Shown here piece by piece: positions 33,066 to 42,942 of a DNA stretch of 64,000 nt (its first letter is position 1; the number at the start of each line of letters is the position of its first letter). A model generated the notes under the pieces. The model was not told where the DNA came from. It made no database searches and worked only from the letters and a program-made list of their open reading frames with translations. Source of the DNA: Eubacteriaceae bacterium (GTDB lineage Bacteria > Bacillota > Clostridia > Eubacteriales > Anaerofustaceae); NCBI GenBank assembly GCA_009782875.1, contig WRIE01000005.1:21904-85903 (forward strand), given 5' to 3'. The translations under genes were made by a program, and so were the position numbers.

Positions 33066-36000
33066 CTACCCCAACCCGTCCCAGCTGTCCCCGCCAACCT
33101 TCCAATAAAGCCTGGCATCAAGGAAACATATGTAAGACTCATCAGGGTATTTTCCATAAGCCTCCTTGATCGCCTCCCGGTAAACCAAAATCTGGCCCTC
33201 GTGCCGCTTGGCGGCATCCGCCAACGCGCTAGCGGCTTGCTCGATCCTGTCGGTCTTGTAGTCTACCAGGAAGGTCTTGCCTTCGTACTCGAAATAGCAA
33301 TCGATTGTGCCTTGGACAACAATATTCTCCTTTGATGCTGCCCATTCAGCCCTAGCCATTGCAGCCGGCAGCGCCATTATAAAACTGGTTTCCCGGGAAA
33401 TGCTTTTGGCATTGATAATCTTCTTGCCTAAAAAACCGGACAAAAACCCCGATATCATGCCCAAATCCACAAGCGCATGTTCTTTTTCGCTCAAAACCCC
33501 GGATTGCAAAAGCAGATCCAGCTCCCCTTGCAAATCGCCGGCAGCCCAGTTGCCTTTGAAGCGGGCAAAATCCATTTTTTGCAAGAAAGAGTGGGTGGCA
33601 GCTCCCCTCTCTGCCGCAAACCTGGCTTGGCCAAATGACGGCGGCTTGGCATTTATCAACCTCTCCCCGAAGCCCAAGGGCTCTGCAGCTCCCAGCGCGC
33701 TTGCGGCAACTTTGCTTGGGATGGAGCTGTCAAGCTTGTATTTGTACCCAAAAGCAGGGGCTGTTTGCCCACTGCCACTAAAAGCATCATCATCGGCAGC
33801 GCTGCCTCCTTTCTCCCCCCCGTACCCAAAAGCCAGCGGATAAATCCCGCTATCTGCCTCTTGCTCTTCCCAGAAGCTCCAAGGTATCGACTCTCCTTTC
33901 GCCGTCATGCCAAATGCCATCTGGATCCAGTCAAGATAGCAGTTTGCCCCTAAAAGGCCATAACTGGTAGGCTCGCCGGCAAGTTTTATGTGGCCAAACC
34001 CTTTTTTAGGCATTATCCCGGCAAGCACAAGTTTGTTTTTTGCCCTGGTCATAGCCACGTACAGCAACCGCATCTCCTCTGATTTCAATGCCGCAATGGC
34101 GGCGCTCTTGGCTGCGATGCTCATATAGCTCTCATATCGCACCATATTGTCCAAATCCACATTTTCAACACAAATGCCAAGGTCTTTATCAGCAATCACC
34201 TTTTGGGTTGTCCGTGTCATATTGAACCGCCTCGAGCAGCTAGCGATTATAGCCACTTCATACTCAAGGCCTTTCGCAGAATGGATCGAAGTGATAACAA
34301 CAGCATCATCATTATTTCCGACACTCCTATTGCTTGTACGCTGGCCCACAAGCCGCAAATGGGCGAGGAAGCCAGAAATGCCCGCATTTGCCCTTGAAGC
34401 CTCATACTCGTCAGCCATGGAAAACAGCTTGTCAATATTTTCTAAACGCCCAGGGGCATCTTCAAGGGCTGACACAAAGGAGGCAAGGCAGATATCTTGG
34501 CAAATTAGCCTAGCCAACTGCCCCAAACCCATATGCCGGGAATAGAGCCTGTAGCGCGCTATTGCTTCGTAAAGCGCTTGCAGCCGCTTCCTTAAATCCG
34601 CCATTTCCCCTTTGATGGCATAAAACCTGCAGCAATCAGTGAACTTCGCCGCCTGGGGCAGAGAGGCCCTGATCCTGATTGAGTCGGTGGGGCTGATCCC
34701 AAAGGCAAAGCTCCTCATCGCCCCCGCCATTGCCACATCGTCAGATTCATTGTCTACAAGGGCCAAAATATTGGCAATGACGGCTGTCTCCAGCTCAGAG
34801 GCAAAGTTGGCAGGGGTGGCAAGCTGCACTGGGATGCCCGCTTCAGCCAAAGCCTGCTCAAACCCGGCGCGTGTTTTTTCCAAGGTCCTGGAAATCACTG
34901 CTATGTCCCTATACCCCACAAGTTTCCTAAGTCCTGTCTTTCCGTCCACGACCCCTTCCCTGACGGTCTGGGCTATAATTTTGGCTATCATTTTGCCTTC
35001 GATATAAGCATTCTCCTCGTACTGGTCCTCGTCGCCCTCGTCCCTGCCAGATCCGCTTTTGGCCAAAGCGATGATCGCATTCTCGCCTCCCGAGCCTTGG
35101 CCGGCTGACATCCTCTCATCAGGCAGGTAATCCACTCCGCCGGTGTCCTTTGTGAAAATCCGGTCGAAGATAAAATTCACTGAGTCGATCAGCGATGGGG
35201 ATGTGCGGAAATTTTTATTCAAAAAAACGACATCCCCATCGCTGCTTTGCTGCAAATACCTGTTGTAGCGGTTGACGAATATCGCAGGCTCGGCAGACCT
35301 GAAAGAGTATATCGACTGCTTGATGTCGCCAACGCAACATATCTTTTCTGAGTGTGAAATAGCCGTAATAATAGCTTCCTGGATCTCGCTGGTGTCTTGG
35401 TACTCGTCCACAAAGACATAGTCGAACATCCCGGCGACTTCCTGCGCAACCTGGCTGTCTGCCAAAACGGCATAGCATAGGTGCTCAAGATCGCTATAGT
35501 CCAACGAGTTTGCTTCGGCTTTCTTTTCCCTGTATAGTGTGTTGAACTCAGACAAAACACGGCAAATGGCGCTGACAGCGCTTTTGCTGCGCCCAAGGGC
35601 GCTTATTTGGTCGCTATAAGGGAATGCAAAGGTTTTTTTCAGTTTGTCGACTGCTTCTTTGATCGATGCGTGGGCATCTTTTGCCTCTTGTGCAAAATCA
35701 AAGGGCTTGCGCATTGCGTAGCGCGCCAGCTTGAAAACATCCAGCCTATTAAAGAATGCTTCCAGCCCCTCATCCACAAGAATGGACTTGAAAAAAACCA
35801 TCTCGTCCCGCAGATCCCTGAAATAGTCGTGCCGCTTCTCATCCGAGTTGTGCTCTATGCATATGCCAAGCGCCCAGTTGGACAAGGAAAGGGCATGGTC
35901 CAGCTTGCCGATGATATCTGCCGTGAGCTTCTCCTCAAGGATGCCTATGCCTCCAGGCGAGTATGCCGCATCCGCCCCTCCAATCCAGCCCGCTGGGTCA

Positions 36001-36536
36001 ATCCTGTTTTGGGAAAACAAGAAAAGCTCAATAAGCATTGTGGCAAACTCGTCCTCATTCCTGTTGGAATACTTGTCTGCCGCCTCAAGGAGGCTGTAGT
36101 CGCCTGCAGTGTGCAAATTGGCCAAAGACTCATGCATGGCCTCAAAACGCAATGATGTCGCCTGCTCATCCCCAAGCACCTTGAAGGAAGGGTCTACTCC
36201 TGCCAGCTGGTAGTAGTTTGATACAACCCAGTGGCAAAAAGAGTGTATTGTCCCTATATGCGCCTCTTCCAAGCCTGCCAACAACTCTGCTTTGCCAGCT
36301 TGGCTTGATGAACTGGTGATTGCGGTTCTTATGCGCTTTTTCATCTCATTGGCAGCTGCTTTAGTAAATGTGGCCACCATTATCCGGCTAGGGCTTATGC
36401 CGTCCCTGGCGACAAGGCCGCAGATGCGCTCTGCAAGCACCGCAGTCTTGCCGCTTCCTGCCCCAGCTGAAACCAACAGCCCCCTTTCTCTCAAGTTTAT
36501 GGCTGTTTTCTGTTCATTTGTCCATTCAACTGCCAT
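33066..36536 (-). CDS. addA: ATP-dependent helicase/nuclease subunit A (AddA/RexA)
   Basis: A 1156-residue UvrD-type 3'-5' helicase with a C-terminal RecB-like nuclease. The Walker A motif LLVSAGAGSGKTAVLAERI is near residues 20-38. Helicase motifs II (FVDEYQDTS) and III (GDIKQSIYSFRSAEP) and motif V (ITSIHSAKGLEYEVAII) are present. The nuclease motif FLVDYKTDR is near the C-terminus. With AddB it processes double-strand ends and loads RecA at Chi sites. The ATG at 36536 has AAGGAG 6 bases upstream and overlaps the end of addB by 11 bases, so the subunits are translationally coupled. Confidence 0.97.
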   Translation of the reverse strand: MAVEWTNEQKTAINLRERGLLVSAGAGSGKTAVLAERICGLVARDGISPSRIMVATFTKAAANEMKKRIRTAITSSSSQAGKAELLAGLEEAHIGTIHSFCHWVVSNYYQLAGVDPSFKVLGDEQATSLRFEAMHESLANLHTAGDYSLLEAADKYSNRNEDEFATMLIELFLFSQNRIDPAGWIGGADAAYSPGGIGILEEKLTADIIGKLDHALSLSNWALGICIEHNSDEKRHDYFRDLRDEMVFFKSILVDEGLEAFFNRLDVFKLARYAMRKPFDFAQEAKDAHASIKEAVDKLKKTFAFPYSDQISALGRSKSAVSAICRVLSEFNTLYREKKAEANSLDYSDLEHLCYAVLADSQVAQEVAGMFDYVFVDEYQDTSEIQEAIITAISHSEKICCVGDIKQSIYSFRSAEPAIFVNRYNRYLQQSSDGDVVFLNKNFRTSPSLIDSVNFIFDRIFTKDTGGVDYLPDERMSAGQGSGGENAIIALAKSGSGRDEGDEDQYEENAYIEGKMIAKIIAQTVREGVVDGKTGLRKLVGYRDIAVISRTLEKTRAGFEQALAEAGIPVQLATPANFASELETAVIANILALVDNESDDVAMAGAMRSFAFGISPTDSIRIRASLPQAAKFTDCCRFYAIKGEMADLRKRLQALYEAIARYRLYSRHMGLGQLARLICQDICLASFVSALEDAPGRLENIDKLFSMADEYEASRANAGISGFLAHLRLVGQRTSNRSVGNNDDAVVITSIHSAKGLEYEVAIIASCSRRFNMTRTTQKVIADKDLGICVENVDLDNMVRYESYMSIAAKSAAIAALKSEEMRLLYVAMTRAKNKLVLAGIMPKKGFGHIKLAGEPTSYGLLGANCYLDWIQMAFGMTAKGESIPWSFWEEQEADSGIYPLAFGYGGEKGGSAADDDAFSGSGQTAPAFGYKYKLDSSIPSKVAASALGAAEPLGFGERLINAKPPSFGQARFAAERGAATHSFLQKMDFARFKGNWAAGDLQGELDLLLQSGVLSEKEHALVDLGMISGFLSGFLGKKIINAKSISRETSFIMALPAAMARAEWAASKENIVVQGTIDCYFEYEGKTFLVDYKTDRIEQAASALADAAKRHEGQILVYREAIKEAYGKYPDESYICFLDARLYWKVGGDSWDGLG

Positions 36537-39500
36537 TCCAGTCTCCTTCAAGTATCATTCTCTGGGCGCTTGCCTTGCCTATGTTGCCAAAACGCCTGGC
36601 TTTGTTTGCCGCAAATCCGTCAGAGCGCCAGCATGCCATGCCAAAGCAGCAATAAGTGCAAGGCATGTTGTCCTTGTATAAACTAGGGGAGATGGATATG
36701 TCGCCCCTGCTTACTCTAGCTGCAGTTTTTTTGGCATTGTAAACCGCGTTGGCGACAGTCTGCCCAACCAGCCCGCCATCTGCTTTGCCGGATTCATAGA
36801 CACCGCTCATTTTGCCTCTAGCCTCGATCCTTTTTCTCGTGTCGGCTTCGGTTTCCGGCTTGTCAAGCTTTTTAGGCGTATGCCCAAGTTTAAAGTAGAA
36901 TGCGCCTGCCCCTTCTATGCCGCCACCAATTGACTGCATGGCAGCGGCCAGATACAGGGTGAGCTGGAATGACAGCCCGTGGTAGCTGCGGGCATAGTCG
37001 AAATCGGCTTTGCCGCTTTTGTAGTCGATGACCCTGACTTGCCTGTCGCCGCCTTCGCCAGCCATCATATCTATGCGGTCGATAATGCCGCCTGCTGCAA
37101 TTCCATTGCCCAAATCAAGGGCAGGCAGCGCCCCATATGTGCCAAACCGGGCTTCAGCGCGAATAGGCGCAAACCCGCTAGCTGCTTGCCTTGAAATCTC
37201 AAAGGCGGCAGCCATGGCAGCCCTCTCCAACTTGGTTTTATGGTAACCGGAAGGATCAAGCCTGTCTATGCCCTCAAAGCCCTTGATGGCGTGCTCTATG
37301 GATATCTCCATCAAATGCTGTATTTCATCCCTGCCGGCATTAAGCAAGTCAATTTCCCCATAAATCAGTTGTTTTGCGAAATGGTCCATTGCCCCGTGCA
37401 ATGCGGTGCCCGCGGCTGCGGCGCTAAAGGCGAACTCCACAGCCGGGCGCGCCCTTATAACATTGGAGAGGAAAAACGAAAACGGGCATGCGCTGTGCCG
37501 CTCAAGGGCGCTGATTGAGACAGGGTAGCCGTCCCCCACCAACTCCTTGTAGGCGCTGATGTCGTCAACAAACACGGAATTTGTAAATGACAAGCCCGCT
37601 TCATAAACTTTTGCGCTTTGTGCCGCTTTGCCCACGTGGGACACAGGCAAGCGCGACGCCCCTCCAGGCAAGCGCCCGCCTGCTTCCATGCCATAAGGCG
37701 CCACCAGCTTTGCCGCCTCGAATATCTGGCTGGGCGCCGCCTCTCCTTGCGGGCCAGAGGCTGGCCTTGAAAGGTACAGCCTGCTAGACGGTTTTGCTAG
37801 CATGATGTACAAACCTAGCTGCTCTTTCCCCTTCCTGAAATTGGGATCCAAGTCCACGCTTGCCCCAAGCGCAACAAATGCCGCCCTCTCTGCCTCGTTG
37901 AAAACGGGCATGTCAGTATTCCCGGGAAATGACTCCTCATTGCATCCGACAGCGAACAGCCACTTGACCTCTGGCAACAGGCTGCGGCCTATCCCGGCAA
38001 TTACAAGCTTGTCCACGCTGGCAGGTATCAAACCTACATTGTCCATGGCAAGGGAGTAGCGGATCATCTCCATAAGCTCCCTTGGAGGGATCTGCTTTCC
38101 AGAAAAGATCGCCGCTGTGTTCTCCAATGCTTCAGACAGCTTGTTGTACACCTGCAACACAGTGTTGGCCATTTCGTAGTCCTCCAACGAAGCGAACTCC
38201 ATTGCAGCTTCTTCCAAAGACCTGCTGTACCCCACATCCTCTAAAAAAGCGTACAACAGCCTGCAAAACTCGCCGGCTTCCTTTATCCCGGAAAGCCTGC
38301 GGGTGAATGACAAAGCATTTGTATTCAAGGTGTCTGCAGCGTCAATAAGCCATTGCCCCTCTTTGGCGCTTTCAAGCAGCCTTCTGCACTCTGGCAAGGT
38401 TTTCGCCCCATGCTGGATAATAAAACTTTCCAAAGCCATAGCCGAGAAATCGTCGATGCCAAAGCACCCGCTTTTGGCTAGCCCAGCCAAGCTTCTTGCG
38501 TCCAATCCGCCTTCCAGCAGCTTTCCCAGCCCGGCTAAAAACTTGATATGCGCAAACCCGGCTACGGACCGTTTCTTGTCTATGTAGAACTCGATGCCGC
38601 AAGCGGCAAAGACTGCTTCAATCAATGGCGCATATGTTTCGAGCTCGCAGGCAACAGCCATCTCGTTAAACCTCGCCCCTTCCCCCGCAAGCCCAATGAT
38701 TTCCATGGCTACAGCTTTGATCTCGTCTAGGGCATCAATAGCCTCAAACTGGAGAAGGGAATCATGGCTCTCCACTGGGCATGCGACAGGCTCCTTTGCA
38801 AAGAGGCCCAGCGCTATATGCCTTGTGGGGGCTTGCTGCGCGCTACTTGCAAGACAGGTTATCTCAGGCGCTGCGCCAATATTTTTAAAAACCTCAATTG
38901 CATTGTCGAAGGTTTCGGATGAGCTGGCTTGGATAGCCCCGCTTTCCTCAAAGCCGTAGCATATGGAGAATGAGGCGCTCTTGGCGTTTTTGGCCAAAGC
39001 GTTTACCAAAGGCAATACACATTTGTCAAAACTCGCAAACCCGTCAAAAAACAAGTGGGCGCCATACACTTCGCAGCTGTTGTCAAAACTATTGGCGCAT
39101 TCGATATAAAAAGATTCCTCGTCTAACACCGCGCCCTCTTCGAGGGCGGCGTTGTACGCCTCAAAGAGCAAAAGCATGTCCCTCGCCTTTAGCCCCATAA
39201 TGCCACCAGCCCTGGTTGACGCGTCAAGCAAAGATTGGGATCCGACACCGTTTCTCTTTAGCTCCACCAAAAAAGACAAGGCTTTATCTGCAAACCCGTC
39301 GGTATGGGCGACCCTGCCGAAATGGCTTAGGCTGCCCCTGGTGTTGATAAGGGCATGTTTAAAAACCAGCCTTCTGGCCTCTTCTGATAGGACGGTTGCG
39401 TCCCTGAGAGGGGAGCTGGCAGCAACCATTCCCGCGATCCTCCTTAGGCTTGCCACCCTCTTGTTGAATGATGCGCGGGATCCAAGGGCGCCAAGCAGCC

Positions 39501-39645
39501 TTTTTTCAGTCTCGTATGTATACTGCTCGGGGACGATAATAAAAACCTTCTCGCTTTCAGGCAGGCTGACAGCCCGCTTTATCGTTTCCTGGCTCTTGCC
39601 TGCCCCTGCAAGGCCAGTAATAATAGCCCATTGTGGATTGTCCAT
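36526..39645 (-). CDS. addB: ATP-dependent helicase/deoxyribonuclease subunit B (AddB)
   Basis: A 1039-residue subunit. The N-terminus has a Walker A-like GLAGAGKSQETI (about residues 11-22), as AddB does, in an otherwise inactivated helicase core that recognises Chi. The C-terminal nuclease domain shows VIDYKSGKADF. A cysteine cluster (SACPFSFFL further upstream, then CTYCCFGMAC near the C-terminus) should hold the 4Fe-4S cluster that stabilises this domain. The ATG at 39645 has GGAGG 8 bases upstream; a TTG a few codons earlier is less likely. It is first in the addBA unit. Confidence 0.95.
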   Translation of the reverse strand: MDNPQWAIITGLAGAGKSQETIKRAVSLPESEKVFIIVPEQYTYETEKRLLGALGSRASFNKRVASLRRIAGMVAASSPLRDATVLSEEARRLVFKHALINTRGSLSHFGRVAHTDGFADKALSFLVELKRNGVGSQSLLDASTRAGGIMGLKARDMLLLFEAYNAALEEGAVLDEESFYIECANSFDNSCEVYGAHLFFDGFASFDKCVLPLVNALAKNAKSASFSICYGFEESGAIQASSSETFDNAIEVFKNIGAAPEITCLASSAQQAPTRHIALGLFAKEPVACPVESHDSLLQFEAIDALDEIKAVAMEIIGLAGEGARFNEMAVACELETYAPLIEAVFAACGIEFYIDKKRSVAGFAHIKFLAGLGKLLEGGLDARSLAGLAKSGCFGIDDFSAMALESFIIQHGAKTLPECRRLLESAKEGQWLIDAADTLNTNALSFTRRLSGIKEAGEFCRLLYAFLEDVGYSRSLEEAAMEFASLEDYEMANTVLQVYNKLSEALENTAAIFSGKQIPPRELMEMIRYSLAMDNVGLIPASVDKLVIAGIGRSLLPEVKWLFAVGCNEESFPGNTDMPVFNEAERAAFVALGASVDLDPNFRKGKEQLGLYIMLAKPSSRLYLSRPASGPQGEAAPSQIFEAAKLVAPYGMEAGGRLPGGASRLPVSHVGKAAQSAKVYEAGLSFTNSVFVDDISAYKELVGDGYPVSISALERHSACPFSFFLSNVIRARPAVEFAFSAAAAGTALHGAMDHFAKQLIYGEIDLLNAGRDEIQHLMEISIEHAIKGFEGIDRLDPSGYHKTKLERAAMAAAFEISRQAASGFAPIRAEARFGTYGALPALDLGNGIAAGGIIDRIDMMAGEGGDRQVRVIDYKSGKADFDYARSYHGLSFQLTLYLAAAMQSIGGGIEGAGAFYFKLGHTPKKLDKPETEADTRKRIEARGKMSGVYESGKADGGLVGQTVANAVYNAKKTAARVSRGDISISPSLYKDNMPCTYCCFGMACWRSDGFAANKARRFGNIGKASAQRMILEGDWNGS

Positions 39646-39660
39646 GATATTATCCTCCAA

Positions 39661-39945
39661 TAATCATTCTTTGTCGATTATACCAGAATATGGACATACG
39701 TTCAACTCGAAGCAAGCTATCAGCAAGTGGAGGGCACCACGGTTTTTGATTATCCAGTGATCAAAAGCATTGTCAATGCAGCGCCTCAGTCTCCGCAATA
39801 CAATGGCGAGGTGGGTGGAGGAGCGGCTGCCAATACAGCAAAAGGGATGGCGGGCAATTTGTTAGCTGTATTGCCTTTTGCCATTGTCGCCGCATCAAGC
39901 GGCCTTGTGTGCTTTGGATTTCGGAGGAAACAACGGATTGACTAA
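39661..39945 (+). pseudogene. orphan C-terminus of a surface protein with membrane anchor
   Basis: The frame reads VDYTRIWTYVQLEASYQQVEG and VFDYPVIKSIVNAAP, then a Gly/Ala-rich linker, a membrane helix (LLAVLPFAIVAASSGLVCF) and an Arg/Lys-rich end. That is the typical end of an exported, membrane-anchored protein, but no start or ribosome site is present, and the frame opens just after the addB start. The best reading is a 3' scrap of a deleted surface-protein gene. Confidence 0.45.
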
Positions 39946-40061
39946 GCTTGAAGGCCCAGTCCAGTGTTGATGTGCTGGCGCCCTATCATCTTGAAAACCA
40001 AAGCAAAACATATACTGGTCGTTTTTACTAGCGATCTGCCTATGTGCTACTGGAGGCGCAA

Positions 40062-40175
40062 ATGAAGAAGAATCTTGTGGTCGTGCACAACTTGCTCGTT
40101 TTGCTGGCAAGCCTTTCACCAAATGTCTCTGCTGGATTTACCGGAGGAAGAGTGATTGAGCTTGCGCTGGCTTGA
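40062..40175 (+). pseudogene. orphan secretion-signal N-terminus
   Basis: An ATG with GGAGG 5 bases upstream opens a 37-codon frame, KKNLVVVHNLLVLLASLSP followed by VSAGFTGG, which looks like a signal peptide and cleavage site, then stops. It runs straight into the IS110 relic. Probably the 5' end of a secreted-protein gene cut by that element. Confidence 0.4.
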
Positions 40176-40560
40176 CAGCGCAATGGAAGTTGTGGGAAAA
40201 GAGCAAAATGCTTTGATGGACGAGTATTTCCCCGGATTTTTCGAGGTGTCCAATGCCCATTCGAAGGGAAAGCTGCAATGCAAGTTTTGGTCTAATGCCT
40301 GCCGCCGTTCCAAGTCCTCGGCCAGGGCGCCGATGGGGTTCAGGAAGTTATTAGAAAAGCGGCTAAGGTTCCAAGAGGCTGCAGAGCTGGCCAGGGCGGC
40401 AGGCGCTTCCATTGGATTGAAACATACGCAAAACAAGGATGCTTTCAAGATTTCGCTGATGGCTGGAAGGCTGGCTCTGGCGGACGCGGTTCAGATATTG
40501 GCAAGGATGGAAGCCGCGCTTGTAGCGGAAGTGTATACCGAACCGTGTAAGCGCCCTGGC
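40156..40560 (+). pseudogene. IS110-family transposase relic, N-terminal/middle part
   Basis: The frame has RWLDSAMEVVGKEQNALMDEYFPGFFEV, then FRKLLEKRLRFQEAAELARAAGASIGLKH and SLMAGRLALADAVQILARM, in the order of the middle of IS110-type transposases. After about 40560 the reading is low-complexity Gly-rich and no longer fits. No N-terminal catalytic motif is visible. It shares the SLMAG-LALA-QILARM segment with the relic at 12.8 kb. Confidence 0.55.
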
Positions 40561-41215
40561 GGGGACAGTTTCCTTGGTAGGGGTAGTGTCCTTGACCTGG
40601 GCGAGGGGACGGTTCACTTAGAGGGGGCGGAGTCCCTGACCTTGGCGGGGCAGGCTCCCTTGGAGGTCGGGTGGCGCAGGTTTCCATCTAAACCACGGCA
40701 GGCAGCTCGCTGACGGAGAGACGCAGGATGCGCTTTCGAACAGGGCGCTCGACGAGGCAGACAATATGAATGTCCGGGAGTGGATGTTCTCGATGCTGTC
40801 TCAGTGGGGATAGAGTATTGGCGATTGCAGAGGGAAGCTTATCCAGATAAAAGCCCTCCAGTAAGCAAGGCTGGAGATAGCCCGCGCAAACGCAAGCGCT
40901 GATGGTGCCGCACAGCCCGCTGAAGCCTAGGAAAAGAATCATAGATGCAATGCTAGGATACTGGATAATCAAGTGGTGGAAATATCAAAACGCCTTCAAA
41001 CCGCATTGGCCAAGGGTGTTTTTTACAGCCAGAAGATGCGCCTTATAGGATATTTTCGTCATAGGCGGCGCAGCGCTTTCTTAGTTTGCCCAGCGGGGCA
41101 TTTTGGAGCGCTTTGTCATTTCCATAAAAAAATACTTGCACTAATCGCGGATACCAGTTGCCACTCAGGCTTTCAAGGGCAGCAGGCAAGGAATGCAAAC
41201 AAGCAAATAATCAAG
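40561..41215. other. decayed DNA between IS110 relic and murI
   Basis: Fragments such as DALSNRALDEADNMNVREWMF (about 40.73-40.79 kb, plus strand) and, in another frame, EYWRLQREAYPDKSPP then PRKRKR (40.81-40.9 kb) look like the broken end of one gene, which I cannot identify. Nothing else is supported. Confidence 0.35.
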
Positions 41216-41247
41216 AAGAAAAAAAACGGCTGTCAAAGCCGTTGCTA
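41216..41247 (-). terminator. terminator of murI
   Basis: On the minus strand, AACGGCT, TTGAC loop, AGCCGTT, then T8. It begins right at the murI stop codon. Confidence 0.85.
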
Positions 41248-42048
41248 GTCTATGTCTAAGGCAACTTTCAGCAAAGCGTCCACTTCCAAGTTGAGCCTCT
41301 TTATCGCTGCAGCGTATTCGTAGGTCTCAGCAGTAGTGAAAAGGGTTATCTTAGGGTCCCCAGTATCGTTTAGCAAGTTGTTTCTTGTCAAGTAGCTTTT
41401 AAGCATATCCACTTGCTTTATTGCCGGGTCGATAAGCCTAATATCCGGGTAGATATGGCTGATTTCATTCTTGATGATGGGAAAATGGCTGCATCCGAGT
41501 ATAAGGCTTTTGATCCTCTTGTCTTTTTTTAAAACAGGGTCTAGAACTTCCCTGATGTTTTCATACAACAAGGGCTTGTTTTCAAGCTGGCTGTCTATGA
41601 TTTTGGGAAGGGATGCGCTGGAATTAGACACAACGTCAATATAAGGGTTGTGTTTTGCTATCGTGAATTCATACATGCCCATGTCTGTTGTGGCTTTTGT
41701 CGCAATAAGCCCCACACTGGGCTCCTTGACTATCTCGCATGCAGCCAGGGCTCCTGCTTCGATGATAGAGAACAGTTTCACGCTTGATTCGAGTTTGTCG
41801 ATATAAGAGGAAATCGTGTTGCATGCAAGGAGTATCACCTTGACTCCACAGTCCTCTAAAAATCTGATCAAATGGCTGGCAAGCTTGACGATCTCTTGGG
41901 GGCTTTTGTTTCCATAAGGCATCCTCAGCGAATCCCCCAAGTAGACGATAGATTCGCCCTGAAGAGCTTCTTGCATTGCCACGACCGCAGTCAGCCCTCC
42001 CACACCCGAATCAAGTATGCCGACAGGCTCATTCATAATGTTGCTCAT
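41245..42048 (-). CDS. murI: glutamate racemase
   Basis: A 267-residue cytoplasmic enzyme that makes D-glutamate for peptidoglycan. It has the two catalytic-cysteine regions: VGILDSGVGGLTA with the first active-site surroundings, LLACNTISSY (Cys near residue 75) and LILGCSHFPII (Cys near residue 187). YLGDSLRMPYGNKSPQEI is another conserved family segment. The ATG at 42048 has AAGGAG about 11 bases upstream. It is a single-gene unit, with wall genes murC and spoVG nearby. Confidence 0.95.
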   Translation of the reverse strand: MSNIMNEPVGILDSGVGGLTAVVAMQEALQGESIVYLGDSLRMPYGNKSPQEIVKLASHLIRFLEDCGVKVILLACNTISSYIDKLESSVKLFSIIEAGALAACEIVKEPSVGLIATKATTDMGMYEFTIAKHNPYIDVVSNSSASLPKIIDSQLENKPLLYENIREVLDPVLKKDKRIKSLILGCSHFPIIKNEISHIYPDIRLIDPAIKQVDMLKSYLTRNNLLNDTGDPKITLFTTAETYEYAAAIKRLNLEVDALLKVALDID

Positions 42049-42379
42049 TTGTTTTCAGGCTCCTTGGCGCAATGTGTCTTGGCTGCAATAACTGGTGCTG
42101 ATACCTATTTCCACAATGCGCATACCGTATATTTTATGGCTAAAAGACCGCATTTATTCCTTGGGCAGGCGGCTATTGCCATTTGCAAATAATAAGAGCG
42201 CTGTAAGGATTGCAAATAACAGCGTCACACTTCTAGTTTCTAGAATAACAGGTGTTTACATTGTATAACAGTACTCTTGCAAAAAAAAACCGGCGATGCT
42301 ATTCTCTCCAGCAGCGCCGGGCATAGGCATACACATCTTAAGCCATGGGAGGGTTGGCTGTGGTCGTGCAGCTTTTATG
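42049..42379. other. intergenic region between murI and spoVG
   Basis: It should contain the leftward murI promoter, which I cannot place firmly, and ends with the spoVG terminator. No gene is seen. Confidence 0.4.
42282..42319 (-). terminator. terminator of spoVG
   Basis: On the minus strand CCGGCG and CGCCGG close an 11-bp imperfect stem, followed by T9. Confidence 0.75.
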
Positions 42380-42670
42380 CTATTCTTCATTTGTGGCAAG
42401 TTTTAGTGTCTCGTTGTTCACTTTTTCAATGTAGGCGCTCAAAATTGCCTCCTGAAGTTGTGCCCGCGTTTCCTTGTTGATTGGATGAGCTATGTCTTTG
42501 AACTCCCCCCCGGTTAATTTTTTACTCGGCATCGCAATGAAAACACCTTTCTCGCCTTCGATAACCTTAATTTCATGGACAACAAACTGGTTATCAAAAG
42601 TGATTGATACTCTCGCTTTCATTTTGCCTTCATCAAAGACCTGTCTCACCCTAATATCAGTGATTTCCAT
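42380..42670 (-). CDS. spoVG: SpoVG, RNA/DNA-binding regulator
   Basis: A 96-residue protein of the SpoVG family, first found as a stage V sporulation and septation factor and later shown to bind DNA and RNA. The ATG at 42670 has GGAGG 5 bases upstream; an in-frame start a few codons earlier overlaps that site. Family segments: [48 protein letters not shown], and [14 protein letters not shown]. It is a single-gene unit divergent from murC. Confidence 0.95.
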   Translation of the reverse strand: MEITDIRVRQVFDEGKMKARVSITFDNQFVVHEIKVIEGEKGVFIAMPSKKLTGGEFKDIAHPINKETRAQLQEAILSAYIEKVNNETLKLATNEE

Positions 42671-42942
42671 GAAGCCCTCCGACAAGTTTGATTTCTTTTC
42701 TATCTTAAGTATATATCATATTTTGGAAATAGATAAATAAATTACTATCTTTTTCACAGAATTCAATAATTTCGGTCGTATTTTGTATATAAGTGAAAAC
42801 TAACTGGTTCGAAATGGGAATCTAGCGATATTGTAAATATGAAATTCTAGTGATAAAATATACAAAACATTCTTAATCATATAGAATGATCCCAATAGCA
42901 TAAAATAAATAGACATGCCTAATACATAAATTGGAGAGTTTT

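Noticed and set aside
33301..36681. Many open frames antisense to addA and addB
   Set aside because: They follow from the codon use of the real genes and have no ribosome sites.
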